DNA from: Gammaproteobacteria bacterium
GTDB taxonomy: Bacteria; Pseudomonadota; Gammaproteobacteria; Pseudomonadales; Azotimanducaceae
Assembly: GCA_012269545.1 (NCBI GenBank)
Contig: JAAXKB010000079.1
Span: 1-43,505 of the forward strand
DNA length: 43,505 nt
Direction of reading: 5' to 3'
Numbering within the stretch: the first letter of the stretch is position 1; every line of letters begins with the position of its first letter. Shown here in pieces: positions 17,218 through 25,193 of this stretch. The position numbers were made by a program, and so were the translations under genes. The notes beneath the pieces are model-generated. The model made no database searches. It saw nothing but the letters and a program-made list of their open reading frames with translations, and had not been told where the DNA came from.

Positions 17218-18096
17218 GTGAAGATTTTTTCCACACTACGATTGACTGCACTGACCAGCGTTTTGTTGGCAAGCCAGCCACTGGCGGCGGCCGACCGCTT
17301 TGCCGATGTCAATATAACAACTCAGCAGGTCACCGAAAACGTTTACATGCTGCAGGGCGCTGGCGGTAATATCGGGGTCTCTTCCGGCACCGATGGCACC
17401 TTGATCATCGACGACCAGTTCGCGTCGTTAGCGGGGAAAATAGAAAGTGCTCTTAGGGAACTCGGTGGCGATCGCCCGCGCATCGTGCTGAACACCCACT
17501 ACCACGGCGATCATACCGGCGGTAATGCGGAGTTCGGCCGCACCGGCGTGATCGTTGCCCATAATAATGTCCGCGCGCGTCTGCTCGCTCAGGACGAGCT
17601 GCCACCCAGCGCATTGCCGTTGGTTACCTACACAGAATCCGTAACCATTCATTTTAACGGCGACGAACTAGCGCTGATTCATTTACCCCAAGGTCATACC
17701 GACGGCGACACCATGGTGTGGTTCAAAAAAGCCAACGTACTGCATATGGGCGACCAACTGTTTAATGGCGCCCTGCCCTACATTGACCTACCCAGCGGTG
17801 GCAGCGTGGACGGCTACATCAGCAATCTGCGTCAGGTGATCCGAAACATGCCCAGCGATATTAAGGTCATTCCCGGCCACGGTCCGTTGGCGGACATCGC
17901 GGCAGTCGCTCGTAGCTTACAGGTGATTGAGGACACACGGCGGATTGTTGTCAGCGGCATGGAGGCTGGCAAGGACAGCGCCGGGATTGCCGAGGACCTT
18001 GGTGACTACGCCGATTGGGGCCAAGGCTTTATCAGCATAGATCGGTGGATTGGCATCATCAAGGCCGACCAAGCCCAGCGCGGCGCACTCAAATGA
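17218..18096 (+). CDS. periplasmic metallo-beta-lactamase-fold hydrolase
   Basis: This 292-aa MBL-fold metallohydrolase has a signal peptide (residues 1-25, cleavage after LAAA). The zinc ligands are complete: His94, His96, Asp98 and His99 in HYHGDHTGG, His160 in QGHTDGD, Asp179 in HMGDQLF and His221 in PGHGPL. It resembles the secreted cyclase/hydrolase-type MBL proteins (SoxH-like and quinoprotein-associated) more than true B3 beta-lactamases. The substrate is unknown and antibiotic hydrolysis is not implied. The GTG start is strongly supported by GGAGGTGA 4 bases upstream. The stop overlaps the next gene as ATGA. Confidence 0.86.
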   Translation: MKIFSTLRLTALTSVLLASQPLAAADRFADVNITTQQVTENVYMLQGAGGNIGVSSGTDGTLIIDDQFASLAGKIESALRELGGDRPRIVLNTHYHGDHTGGNAEFGRTGVIVAHNNVRARLLAQDELPPSALPLVTYTESVTIHFNGDELALIHLPQGHTDGDTMVWFKKANVLHMGDQLFNGALPYIDLPSGGSVDGYISNLRQVIRNMPSDIKVIPGHGPLADIAAVARSLQVIEDTRRIVVSGMEAGKDSAGIAEDLGDYADWGQGFISIDRWIGIIKADQAQRGALK

Positions 18097-18662
18097 GCGA
18101 CCCTGTGGCGCGATTTGCAGCGGACCGAGCGGCTGCCAGAGAAGCCAAGGATCCCATGGCAGCAGTATGTGTGCTGGCAACCGTAGACGAGAACGGTATG
18201 CCCCAAGCGCGCACACTGGTGCTGCGCGACATTCCAGAGGGATTGGCCATATACATCAACGCCAGCAGCCCCAAATGGCAGCAAAGTCAGGAGCGCGTGG
18301 CCATTCAGGTGTGGTGGCCTTCCGTGCAGATTCAATATCGTATACAGGCTCGCTGCGAAGCACTGCCGGCCCTGCACATCGCTGAAAGCTGGCAGCTGCG
18401 GCCAGATGTGCCGAAGCAGATGGACTGGCTCTACCAGCAACGGCCCCAGAGCAGCGAGGTCAATGACCGGGATGAACTACTAAACTTGTTGCAAAACACC
18501 CAGCTCCCGGCTCCACTCGTGGCGCCAGAAGGTGCTCGCGGCCTGCTGCTGCTACCGGAAACGATTGAGCGGCTCGACCTGAATCGGTCGAACGGTGTCC
18601 ACGACCGCACCCGCTACGTGCTTGATGCGGGTCGTTGGCTTGAGCACACGCTGATTCCCTAG
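18093..18662 (+). CDS. pyridoxamine 5'-phosphate oxidase-like FMN protein
   Basis: This 189-aa split-barrel flavoprotein is of the PNPOx family. The N-terminal half carries the FMN-barrel pattern (AVCVLATVDENGMPQARTLV and the later WWPSVQIQYRIQ). The C-terminus has IERLDLNRSNGVHDRTRY, matching the PdxH dimerisation/active-site tail in which Arg and His contact PLP. It is shorter and more divergent than E. coli PdxH (218 aa), so it may be the vitamin B6 oxidase or a related reductase. It is coupled to the MBL hydrolase gene by ATGA and converges with argO, with only 7 bases between the stops. Confidence 0.78.
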   Translation: MSDPVARFAADRAAAREAKDPMAAVCVLATVDENGMPQARTLVLRDIPEGLAIYINASSPKWQQSQERVAIQVWWPSVQIQYRIQARCEALPALHIAESWQLRPDVPKQMDWLYQQRPQSSEVNDRDELLNLLQNTQLPAPLVAPEGARGLLLLPETIERLDLNRSNGVHDRTRYVLDAGRWLEHTLIP

Positions 18663-18669
18663 GCCCTCT

Positions 18670-19278
18670 TCAGAGCACTAAGCTGGTGGCTATCGCAAGC
18701 ATGATGCAGCCGACAAAGGCATTGAGGTAACGCCAAGCTTGAGGCTTGGCAAACAGCGGCCCAAGATAGCGCGCGCCAAAGCCCAGCGAAAAGAAGAACA
18801 CGAAGCTCGCAAACACTGCGCCTAGCGCGAAGATTTCACGCTGTCCTGCGTATTGGGTCGACACTGTGCCGATCAAGACAACGGTATCCAGATATACGTG
18901 GGGATTGAGCCAAGTGAAGGCCAAGCAAACGAGCAAGGCCGCTTGCAAAGACTGGGGTTTTTCAGCCGCGGAGTCATTTATCGACGATTCATCAAAGATG
19001 GCGTCTTTAAAACTGAGCACGGCGTAGATCAGCAAAAACAGCGCGCCGCCGTAGCGGGCGACCGGTTCGATCCAAGGGTACACAGCCATCAAGCTAGCAA
19101 AGCCACCGACGCCGACAACGATCAATATCGCATCGGACAGTGCGCAGCACAGGCATATCCAGAAGACGTGGTGATTGCGGATACCCTGTTTGAGCACAAA
19201 AGCATTCTGGGCACCAATGGCCAAGATAAGACTGAAGCTCAGGCTGAAACCGGCGATCAGAGTATTTAATGCACTCAA
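18670..19278 (-). CDS. argO: LysE/ArgO family amino-acid exporter
   Basis: This 202-aa inner-membrane exporter has about six helices and is closely similar in pattern to E. coli ArgO: ILAIGAQNAFVLKQGIRN near residue 20, CALSDAILIVVGVGG near 47, and TWLNPHVYLDTVVLIG near 123. ArgO exports arginine and toxic analogues such as canavanine. The start appears to be a TTG at 19278, directly after the metR stop (TAG TTG), as no ATG fits. It forms a two-gene unit with metR upstream. In E. coli the exporter is driven by the LysR-type ArgP, so pairing with a MetR-type regulator here is notable. Confidence 0.88.
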   Translation of the reverse strand: MSALNTLIAGFSLSFSLILAIGAQNAFVLKQGIRNHHVFWICLCCALSDAILIVVGVGGFASLMAVYPWIEPVARYGGALFLLIYAVLSFKDAIFDESSINDSAAEKPQSLQAALLVCLAFTWLNPHVYLDTVVLIGTVSTQYAGQREIFALGAVFASFVFFFSLGFGARYLGPLFAKPQAWRYLNAFVGCIMLAIATSLVL

Positions 19279-20208
19279 CTAACCGAGCTCTGCCGTAACG
19301 ATACCCCGCAGGTTGGCAAAACACACCTTCTTGGCAACCTCGATGAACGCAGCCATAAACGGTGCTTCAGCTTGATCCTTGCGCACGGCAGCGTAAAGCG
19401 TTGGCCAGATGCCCTCCTCGCCTAACGACCGTACCTCAACATAATCATTCTGCAGATATTCGTGCAACGCCCAGTTCGGTAGACAGGTCACCCCCCGGCC
19501 ACTGGCGACCAACTGGACGATCATGGTGGTCAGCTCAGCATGTCGCACCTTCGCAGGTTCCACGCCAGCGGGCTGCAAAAAACCGGTAAACAGATCGAGC
19601 CGATTCTGATCAACCGGGTAGGTGATCACAACTTCCTTCGCCAGATCCTCGGGGTCAATCCACGATTTCTCGACCAAGCAGTGATTTTTCGCTATCGCTA
19701 GCTGGGCTTCGTAGCTAAAAATCGGAAAGTAAGCGATCCCTGCCTCGTCCACCGGATCCGCTGTAATCACCAAGTCTAGATCGCCCCGCGCTAAGGCGGG
19801 CAGCGGTGCGAAATGAAAGCCACTGGATATATCAAGCTCCACATCGCTCCATTCATCTCGATAGGCATCAATGGCGGGTAACAGCCATTCGAAGCAACTG
19901 TGGCATTCAATGGCCATGATGATGCGCCCGGTTTCACCACCCGCAAAGCGCTGCAGATCCAGCTCCGCCGTGTGGAGACGTGGCAACACTTCGTCCGCCA
20001 GCTCCAGCAGCCTGATACCCGCGCTGGTGAAGCGCACGGGCCGGGTCTTGCGCAAGAACAGCGAACAGCCCAGTCGACCTTCCAGTTCCTTGATCTGGTG
20101 GGAGAGCGCAGATTGAGTTAAAAACATCCGCTCAGAAGCTTCTACCAAGCTCCCGGATTCGCGCAGGGCAACCAGTGTCCGCAGATGCCGTATTTCAACT
20201 TGAGACAT
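19279..20208 (-). CDS. metR: LysR-type regulator MetR
   Basis: MetR activates methionine-synthesis genes such as metE and metH with homocysteine as coeffector. The 309-aa protein has a winged helix-turn-helix at residues 4-62 (MFLTQSALSHQIKELEGRLG contains the recognition helix). Its effector domain contains the MetR hallmark AIECHSCFEWLLPAI near residue 98 and TYPVDQNRLDLFTGFLQPAG near 195. Length and pattern match E. coli MetR (317 aa). A perfect TGAA-N5-TTCA box touches its start codon, pointing to autoregulation. It is co-transcribed with argO and divergent from the GT4 gene. No metE or metH is in the window. Confidence 0.92.
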   Translation of the reverse strand: MSQVEIRHLRTLVALRESGSLVEASERMFLTQSALSHQIKELEGRLGCSLFLRKTRPVRFTSAGIRLLELADEVLPRLHTAELDLQRFAGGETGRIIMAIECHSCFEWLLPAIDAYRDEWSDVELDISSGFHFAPLPALARGDLDLVITADPVDEAGIAYFPIFSYEAQLAIAKNHCLVEKSWIDPEDLAKEVVITYPVDQNRLDLFTGFLQPAGVEPAKVRHAELTTMIVQLVASGRGVTCLPNWALHEYLQNDYVEVRSLGEEGIWPTLYAAVRKDQAEAPFMAAFIEVAKKVCFANLRGIVTAELG

Positions 20209-20220
20209 GAATTAAATTCA
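20208..20220. promoter_or_regulatory. MetR box (TGAA-N5-TTCA) overlapping the metR start
   Basis: The 13-mer TGAATTAAATTCA is a perfect match to the known MetR consensus TGAA-N5-TTCA. Its left end shares the first base of the metR start codon (ATG at 20208-20206 on the minus strand). It would let MetR repress its own expression, as in E. coli. A TTGACA sits 4 bases beyond it (20224-20229) on the plus strand, towards the divergent GT4 gene. Confidence 0.7.
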
Positions 20221-20374
20221 CCCTTGACAAATTTTAATCAAATTCTATTCATGTTCTGAGTTTACTGCCACCGTGAATCCAGCGAATTGTGATGCAGAGC
20301 GCCCGCGGAGCTCTATTCAGAATCCGGTCGGTGTTTTAACATGCGCGATCTTTCCGGCTGGATTAGCCCGCATT

Positions 20375-21649
20375 ATGGACGCAACTCTCGCCACGCATTC
20401 CCTCGGCCACGACCGGCCACTAAAGATCGCCTTGCTGGGCTACCGAAGCAACCCATTCAGCGGGGGCCAAGGCGTTTATCTCAAACATCTGTCAAAGGCC
20501 TTGGTGGATTTGGGGCATGACGTGGATGTGATCTCTGGCGAACCCTATCCCGATTTGGACTCTCGAGTCGGCCTGGTCAAATTGCCGGGATTGAATCTGT
20601 ATGAACACCCGAAACCCACACGAGCTTTAGCCCAACGCAAGTGGATGGACCCCATCAACCTATTCGAATGGCTGTCGTTTTTAAGCGGCGGTTTCCCCGA
20701 ACCCTTTACCTTCGGACATCGCCTCCTGCGCTATTTCAAGGCGGAACAACCGAACTACGACATCGTTCACGACAACCAAAGTTTGTGTACCGGGCTGCTG
20801 GGACTGCAGCGCCGGGGTTATGCGGTCACCAGCACGATCCATCATCCGATTACGTTTGACCGAGATATCGCCCTGCAAAACAACGACAACTGGGGCATGG
20901 ACCTGTTGATCAGGCGCTGGCATCTGTTTCTGCGCATGCAAATGCGCGTGGCTCGTCTGCTAACGCACATCACCACGGTGAGCAAAAACTCCCAGCACGA
21001 CATCAGCCGTTCCTTCGATATCCCAGAAAAACGCATCGCCGTGGTGCTCAACGGTATCGACACTGAACTGTTTCAGCCCAGACCGGAAATTGCCAGAGAA
21101 CCGTTTCACCTCATCACCACGGCCAGTGCTGATCAACCGTTAAAAGGCACACAGCATCTCATTCCAGCAATAGCAGAGCTGACCAAGCAGTACCCAGATC
21201 TGAGACTTACCTTCATTGGTGCGCCGAAGAAGGGCGGCAACACCGAGACACTTATCCATTCGATGGGGCTCAGTGAGCGGATTGAATTCCATCACGGTCT
21301 GTCCTTCGATGAAATCGTCAACCTTTACGCTCGTGCCAGCATCGCAGTGGTGCCTTCGGAGTACGAAGGTTTCGGCTTCCCCGCTGGTGAGGCCATGGCC
21401 TGCGAGGTGCCATTGGTTTCCACCGACGGCGGCGCGCTGCCCGAAGTGGTCGGCGATGCCGGTATGATTGTGCCCAGTAAAAGCCCCCGGGCACTCGCGG
21501 ATGCTATCGCCTATTTGTTCGAGCACCCTGAAGAACGCTCACGCTTGAGTCGGGCGGGAAGACAACGCATTGTTGAACGATTTTCCTGGTCACGTGCTGC
21601 TCAGGAATTTACCGACCATTACCATCAGGTTATTGCCCGTGAGTCTTGA
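20375..21649 (+). CDS. glycosyltransferase family 4
   Basis: This 424-aa retaining GT-B glycosyltransferase acts on nucleotide-sugar donors at the cytoplasmic side of the membrane. The N-terminal Rossmann domain has IALLGYRSNPFSGGQGVYLK near residue 20, with its glycine-rich acceptor loop. The C-terminal domain has VVLNGIDTELFQP near 225 and the donor-binding E-x7-E motif in PSEYEGFGFPAGEAMACEVP near 330. I chose the ATG at 20375; a GTG at 20273 would add 34 residues that do not look like the family. It begins a plus-strand run with a methyltransferase (11-base overlap) and an alpha/alpha-barrel protein. The sugar and acceptor are unknown. Confidence 0.88.
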   Translation: MDATLATHSLGHDRPLKIALLGYRSNPFSGGQGVYLKHLSKALVDLGHDVDVISGEPYPDLDSRVGLVKLPGLNLYEHPKPTRALAQRKWMDPINLFEWLSFLSGGFPEPFTFGHRLLRYFKAEQPNYDIVHDNQSLCTGLLGLQRRGYAVTSTIHHPITFDRDIALQNNDNWGMDLLIRRWHLFLRMQMRVARLLTHITTVSKNSQHDISRSFDIPEKRIAVVLNGIDTELFQPRPEIAREPFHLITTASADQPLKGTQHLIPAIAELTKQYPDLRLTFIGAPKKGGNTETLIHSMGLSERIEFHHGLSFDEIVNLYARASIAVVPSEYEGFGFPAGEAMACEVPLVSTDGGALPEVVGDAGMIVPSKSPRALADAIAYLFEHPEERSRLSRAGRQRIVERFSWSRAAQEFTDHYHQVIARES

Positions 21650-22352
21650 AACCATTGACTTTGACCGACTGAACATACGCCCCGGTGATCGGTTGTTGGA
21701 TCTGGGTTGTGGCGAAGGCCGCCACAGCATATCCGCCTACCTCTTGGCCGATGCAGAAATCGTCGGGCTGGACCTCGGCTTGGATGACCTGCGAACAGCC
21801 AAAAACCGTTTGCAGGACTTCCCGATGCCCGCAAACAAAGGCGGATACTGCGCCTTTCTACAGGGCACCGGCCACCAACTACCCTTCGCTGATGACACCT
21901 TTGAACATGTGATTTGCTCAGAAGTGTTGGAACACATTCCAAACTACACCAGCTTTCTCGGCGAGATTCAGCGGGTGCTCAAGCCCGGCGGCTTGTTCGC
22001 TGTCAGTGTGCCGCGCTACTTCCCTGAGTGGGTCTGCTGGCAGCTCAGCGATGCGTACCACGAAGTCGAAGGCGGCCACGTCAGGATTTTTCGTGCCAGC
22101 GAACTCAAGCGGCGCATCCAGAGTTTGGGTATGAAATTCCTTGCGCGACATTGGGCCCATAGCCTGCATGTGCCATATTGGTGGCTGAGGTGCTTATTCT
22201 GGAACAACGCCGACAACAACTTTTGGGTCCGGCACTACCATCGCCTGCTGGTATGGGACCTGATGCACCGGCCATGGTTGACCCAAACACTTGATCGACT
22301 TTTAAATCCTTTTTTGGGTAAGAGCGTGGTCATGTACTTCAGGCTATCCTGA
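21639..22352 (+). CDS. class I SAM-dependent methyltransferase
   Basis: This 237-aa methyltransferase of the Methyltransf_11 kind has a SAM-binding motif I LLDLGCGEGRHS (near residue 20), an acidic end of beta 2 in VGLDLG (near 45), motif II/III in PFADDTFEHVICSEVLEHI (near 90) and RVLKPGGLFAVSVP (near 120). The C-terminal 80 residues are Trp/His/Tyr-rich and probably bind the substrate. The best start is the GTG at 21639, inside the end of the GT4 gene; an in-frame ATG at 21570 lies deeper within it. The overlap implies joint expression and action on the same glycan or glycolipid, which is inference. Confidence 0.85.
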   Translation: MSLETIDFDRLNIRPGDRLLDLGCGEGRHSISAYLLADAEIVGLDLGLDDLRTAKNRLQDFPMPANKGGYCAFLQGTGHQLPFADDTFEHVICSEVLEHIPNYTSFLGEIQRVLKPGGLFAVSVPRYFPEWVCWQLSDAYHEVEGGHVRIFRASELKRRIQSLGMKFLARHWAHSLHVPYWWLRCLFWNNADNNFWVRHYHRLLVWDLMHRPWLTQTLDRLLNPFLGKSVVMYFRLS

Positions 22353-22355
22353 CCC

Positions 22356-23378
22356 ATGACTGACGCGCACCGAACACTTAGCGAGAATTTGCAGGCCACC
22401 GCCGATTACATTCTGCGCCTTCAGCTACCCAGCGGCGCGCTGCCGTGGTTCGCGGGTGGTATTACCGACCCTTGGGATCACGTGGAGGCGGTCATGGGAT
22501 TGACGGTCGCTGGCCATCATCAAGCCGCGCTGAAGGGCTTTGACTGGCTGGCTAACAACCAGCGTGAGGATGGTGCTTGGTTCGCGGCCTATCAGAACAG
22601 TGCCGTCGCCGATGACACCCGCGCGGAAACCAACTTTGTCGCCTACGTGGCGACGGGGCTCTGGCACTATTACTTAGCTACTGGCGATACGGCGGCGCTG
22701 CGACGATTCTGGCCCATGCTCAGAAATGCCATAACCTTCGTTTTAGCTCAGCAAGCGCCGAGCGGCGAGATTTATTGGGCCGTAGACAGCCGGACCGGTA
22801 CGTCAAAGGACGCGCTGATAACAGGCTGCAGCGCCATCTACAAATCCCTCGCCTGCGCCAGCCATGTTGCCGGCACCTTGGGCGAAGACTGCTCGCTCTG
22901 GCGAACGGCTCGTCACCGTCTTGGCGATGCCCTGCGCAACAAACCCGAGTGCTTTGACCGCACGTGGGAGTCCAAGGCCCGCTACTCTATGGATTGGTTT
23001 TATCCTGTTTTGACGGGCGTTATCAGCGGCAAGGCGGCCAAACAACGTCTCTACGAAAAATGGGACACCTTCGTTGAACCTGGCCTCGGCTGTCGCTGCG
23101 TTAAGGAACAGCCTTGGATCACCGTGGCTGAAACCTGCGAACTCATTATGGCCTGCGTAGTCGCGGGAGAGAGTCAGCGAGCCGCCACGTTGTATCAAAA
23201 CATTCAGCGCTTTCAACTGGATGACGGCAGCTGGTGGACTGGCTATGTCTTTCCTGATGATGCCTATTGGCCCGACGAAACACCCACTTGGACCGCGGGC
23301 GCTGTACTGCTGGCTGCCGATGCCCTGTTCGACCTCACACCGGCGGCAAGTTTGTTCAAAAACGTCGAGCCAGCCTAG
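22356..23378 (+). CDS. alpha/alpha-barrel protein, prenyltransferase-like or six-hairpin glycosidase-like
   Basis: This 340-aa soluble protein is built of helical-hairpin repeats with Gly-Ala-Trp and Asp-Gly-Ser-Trp corners (QREDGAWFAAY near residue 72, QLDDGSWWTGY near 288, AGGITDPWDHVEAVMGL near 34). This is the pattern shared by the six-hairpin glycosidase and terpene-cyclase/prenyltransferase alpha/alpha toroids. Automatic annotation often calls such proteins prenyltransferase. The sugar-gene setting makes a glycan-binding or glycosidase role more likely, but no catalytic pair can be fixed by eye. It begins 3 bases after the methyltransferase stop and converges on the second methyltransferase gene, with 3 bases between the stops. 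Confidence 0.7.
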   Translation: MTDAHRTLSENLQATADYILRLQLPSGALPWFAGGITDPWDHVEAVMGLTVAGHHQAALKGFDWLANNQREDGAWFAAYQNSAVADDTRAETNFVAYVATGLWHYYLATGDTAALRRFWPMLRNAITFVLAQQAPSGEIYWAVDSRTGTSKDALITGCSAIYKSLACASHVAGTLGEDCSLWRTARHRLGDALRNKPECFDRTWESKARYSMDWFYPVLTGVISGKAAKQRLYEKWDTFVEPGLGCRCVKEQPWITVAETCELIMACVVAGESQRAATLYQNIQRFQLDDGSWWTGYVFPDDAYWPDETPTWTAGAVLLAADALFDLTPAASLFKNVEPA

Positions 23379-23381
23379 GGC

Positions 23382-23993
23382 CTAAACTCGACGCAGAATC
23401 GCCAAGGTGCGCCGCATCTCCACCTCTTCAAACAGACCCGAGGCAAGGGCCAAACGATAAATTTCAAAAGGCGCCTGACCACCATCTGCAGGGTCAGGGA
23501 AGATGTCGTGTATGGCCAGAATACCGCCGCCAACGATGTGCGGGCTCCAGCTTCGATAATCCGTCATAGCAGCCTCATGACTGTGACCACCGTCGATGAA
23601 CACCATGCCAAGGGGGATCGTCCAGTATTTGCTCGCCTGGGCACTGGCCGCAACTACGGGGATCACCCAGTGTTCCAATTCCGCTTGGCACAAGGTTTGC
23701 CGCAGGGCGGGAAGTGAGTCCATACGCTGCACGGTTGCATCGTACAAATCCGGGTCATGGTACTGCTCGCCTAGCTGGTGCTCCTCGGACCCTCGGTGAT
23801 GGTCAACGGCAAACACCTGCCCGTTCGCATCCCTAGCTGCGGTACCAAGATACACCGTCGACTTGCCGCAGTAGCTGCCCAGCTCCAAGCAGGGCCCCAA
23901 TGATGCCGCGACCTTGGCGTACTGGTACAAGGCCGCGCCTTCGTCCGAGTGCAAAAAGCCCTTAACGCTTTCTATATTGATGGGGAGTTGCAT
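23382..23993 (-). CDS. class I SAM-dependent methyltransferase (Methyltransf_24 type)
   Basis: This 203-aa methyltransferase has motif I CLELGSYCGKSTVYLG near residue 35, an acidic loop AVDHHRGSEEHQ near 62, and GMVFIDGGHSHEAAMTDYRSW near 130, where the aspartate and histidines resemble metal-aided O-methyltransferases. IVGGGILAIHDIFPDP follows. The pattern is that of Methyltransf_24, often found in polysaccharide or antibiotic sugar O-methylation. It is convergent with the GT4-methyltransferase-barrel run and sits 15 bases after the small membrane protein on its own strand. It may act in the same pathway as the cassette, though it is transcribed from the carboxylase side. Confidence 0.83.
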   Translation of the reverse strand: MQLPINIESVKGFLHSDEGAALYQYAKVAASLGPCLELGSYCGKSTVYLGTAARDANGQVFAVDHHRGSEEHQLGEQYHDPDLYDATVQRMDSLPALRQTLCQAELEHWVIPVVAASAQASKYWTIPLGMVFIDGGHSHEAAMTDYRSWSPHIVGGGILAIHDIFPDPADGGQAPFEIYRLALASGLFEEVEMRRTLAILRRV

Positions 23994-24008
23994 GGTTCTG
24001 GCGAGGCG

Positions 24009-24245
24009 TTAACCGCCGATACCAAAGAATACGATCACGAAACTGACCGGCAGAGCACCAAGCCCATAAATCACCAGATTCGCCAAATCGTTTTCGCGCG
24101 AGTCGTCAACAAACTGAATACGGCTACCGGCGACAAACCAGAGCCCACTGGCCATAACGAAGGCCAATATCAACGTGAGTATCAGGGCTGCCAATGGATT
24201 GACCCTCCTTCGTATCGACCGGTCAGCCGTCGGGGTTGGTTGCAT
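24009..24245 (-). CDS. small two-helix membrane protein
   Basis: This 78-aa hypothetical protein has a basic N-terminus (RSIRRRVNP), a transmembrane helix at about 18-39 (LAALILTLILAFVMASGLWFV), a charged middle (DDSRENDLAN) and a second helix at about 56-76. The short GGGGCTGG before its ATG is a possible ribosome site. It lies between the SDR gene (23 bases) and the methyltransferase gene (15 bases), all on the minus strand, so it is likely part of that transcript. No family recognised. Confidence 0.6.
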   Translation of the reverse strand: MQPTPTADRSIRRRVNPLAALILTLILAFVMASGLWFVAGSRIQFVDDSRENDLANLVIYGLGALPVSFVIVFFGIGG

Positions 24246-24268
24246 CCAGCCCCGATTTCTTGCGCAGT

Positions 24269-25135
24269 CTAGTTAAGCTGCAGCATACCTCGGGTTTTCA
24301 CTTCGGCCATATCAACGATCGCTTCGTAGCTTGACGCCACGTCATCAGCCGTGGCATCTACGCCGAGGTTAACGCCGTTATTCTCAACCACCGCCGCCAA
24401 GGAGTATTGACCGCCTTGAGCCTGTAAGATGACGCCGTTGGGTGCCTCTTCACTCACCAAGAAGATGGCCGCAGGGGTCACCAGTTCCGGCCCAAGCTTT
24501 TCCAGCACTTCCTCTGGCATCAAGTTTTCCGTCATACGGGTCGCCGCAACCGGAGCGATGCTGTTGGTGTGAATATTGTTTTTCGCACCTTCGATTTTCA
24601 TGCTGTTCATCAAACCCACTTGACCCATCTTTGCTGCGCCGTAGTTGGTTTGACCGAAATTACCATACAGACCACTTGGTGAGGTTGTCATCAAAATACG
24701 TCCGTAGTTTTGTGCGCGCATGATCGGCCACACCGCGTGTGAGCAATAGGCTGCACCCAGCAGGTGCACGTTCACAACCATCTCGAAATCGTCCAGCGTC
24801 ATTTTAGAAAATGACTTGTCGCGCAAAATACCCGCATTGTTGATCAGCACATCAACCCGCCCCCAAGCGTTCATGGCATCATCCACCATGCTTTGCGCCC
24901 CAGCCCGATCCGATACAGAGCCGCCGTTGGCAATTGCTTCGCCGCCCATGGCTTTAATTTCAGCGACCACGGCATCCGCCGCATCAGAGGAACCGCCGCT
25001 TCCATCCATGGCGCCGCCCAAATCGTTAATCACGACTTTGGCACCGCGGCGAGCCAGCTCCAAAGCGTGGCAACGACCCAAACCGCCGCCGGCTCCGGTG
25101 ACGATGGCGACTTGATCGGCAAATGAAATAGACAT
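24269..25135 (-). CDS. SDR oxidoreductase, (3R)-hydroxyacyl-CoA dehydrogenase-like
   Basis: This 288-aa short-chain dehydrogenase closely resembles the dehydrogenase domain of peroxisomal multifunctional enzyme type 2. The NAD-binding TGAGGGLGR is near residue 13, an NDLGGAMDGSGGSS loop follows beta 2, then NNAG, and the catalytic Ser and Tyr-x3-Lys lie in SPSGLYGNFGQTNYGAAK near 155. MFE-2-type enzymes oxidise (3R)-hydroxyacyl-CoA to 3-oxoacyl-CoA. GGAG lies 6 bases before the ATG at 25135, so I prefer it to the ATG at 25147. With the crotonase and carboxylase genes upstream, it fits a CoA-thioester catabolic route. Confidence 0.87.
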   Translation of the reverse strand: MSISFADQVAIVTGAGGGLGRCHALELARRGAKVVINDLGGAMDGSGGSSDAADAVVAEIKAMGGEAIANGGSVSDRAGAQSMVDDAMNAWGRVDVLINNAGILRDKSFSKMTLDDFEMVVNVHLLGAAYCSHAVWPIMRAQNYGRILMTTSPSGLYGNFGQTNYGAAKMGQVGLMNSMKIEGAKNNIHTNSIAPVAATRMTENLMPEEVLEKLGPELVTPAAIFLVSEEAPNGVILQAQGGQYSLAAVVENNGVNLGVDATADDVASSYEAIVDMAEVKTRGMLQLN

Positions 25136-25193
25136 GTGGTTCTCCAATTAACGGTATCGTTAGATAAATTATGCGATCGCCTCAGGCGTCGCT

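Noticed and set aside
17218-18096. Antibiotic-resistance class B beta-lactamase
   Set aside because: The zinc ligands are general to the MBL fold; the closest resemblance by eye is to SoxH-like/quinoprotein-associated hydrolases, with no resistance context.
20273-20374. N-terminal extension of the GT4 protein from a GTG at 20273
   Set aside because: The extra 34 residues are Cys/Pro-rich and unlike GT4 N-termini; the GT4 core begins soon after the ATG at 20375.
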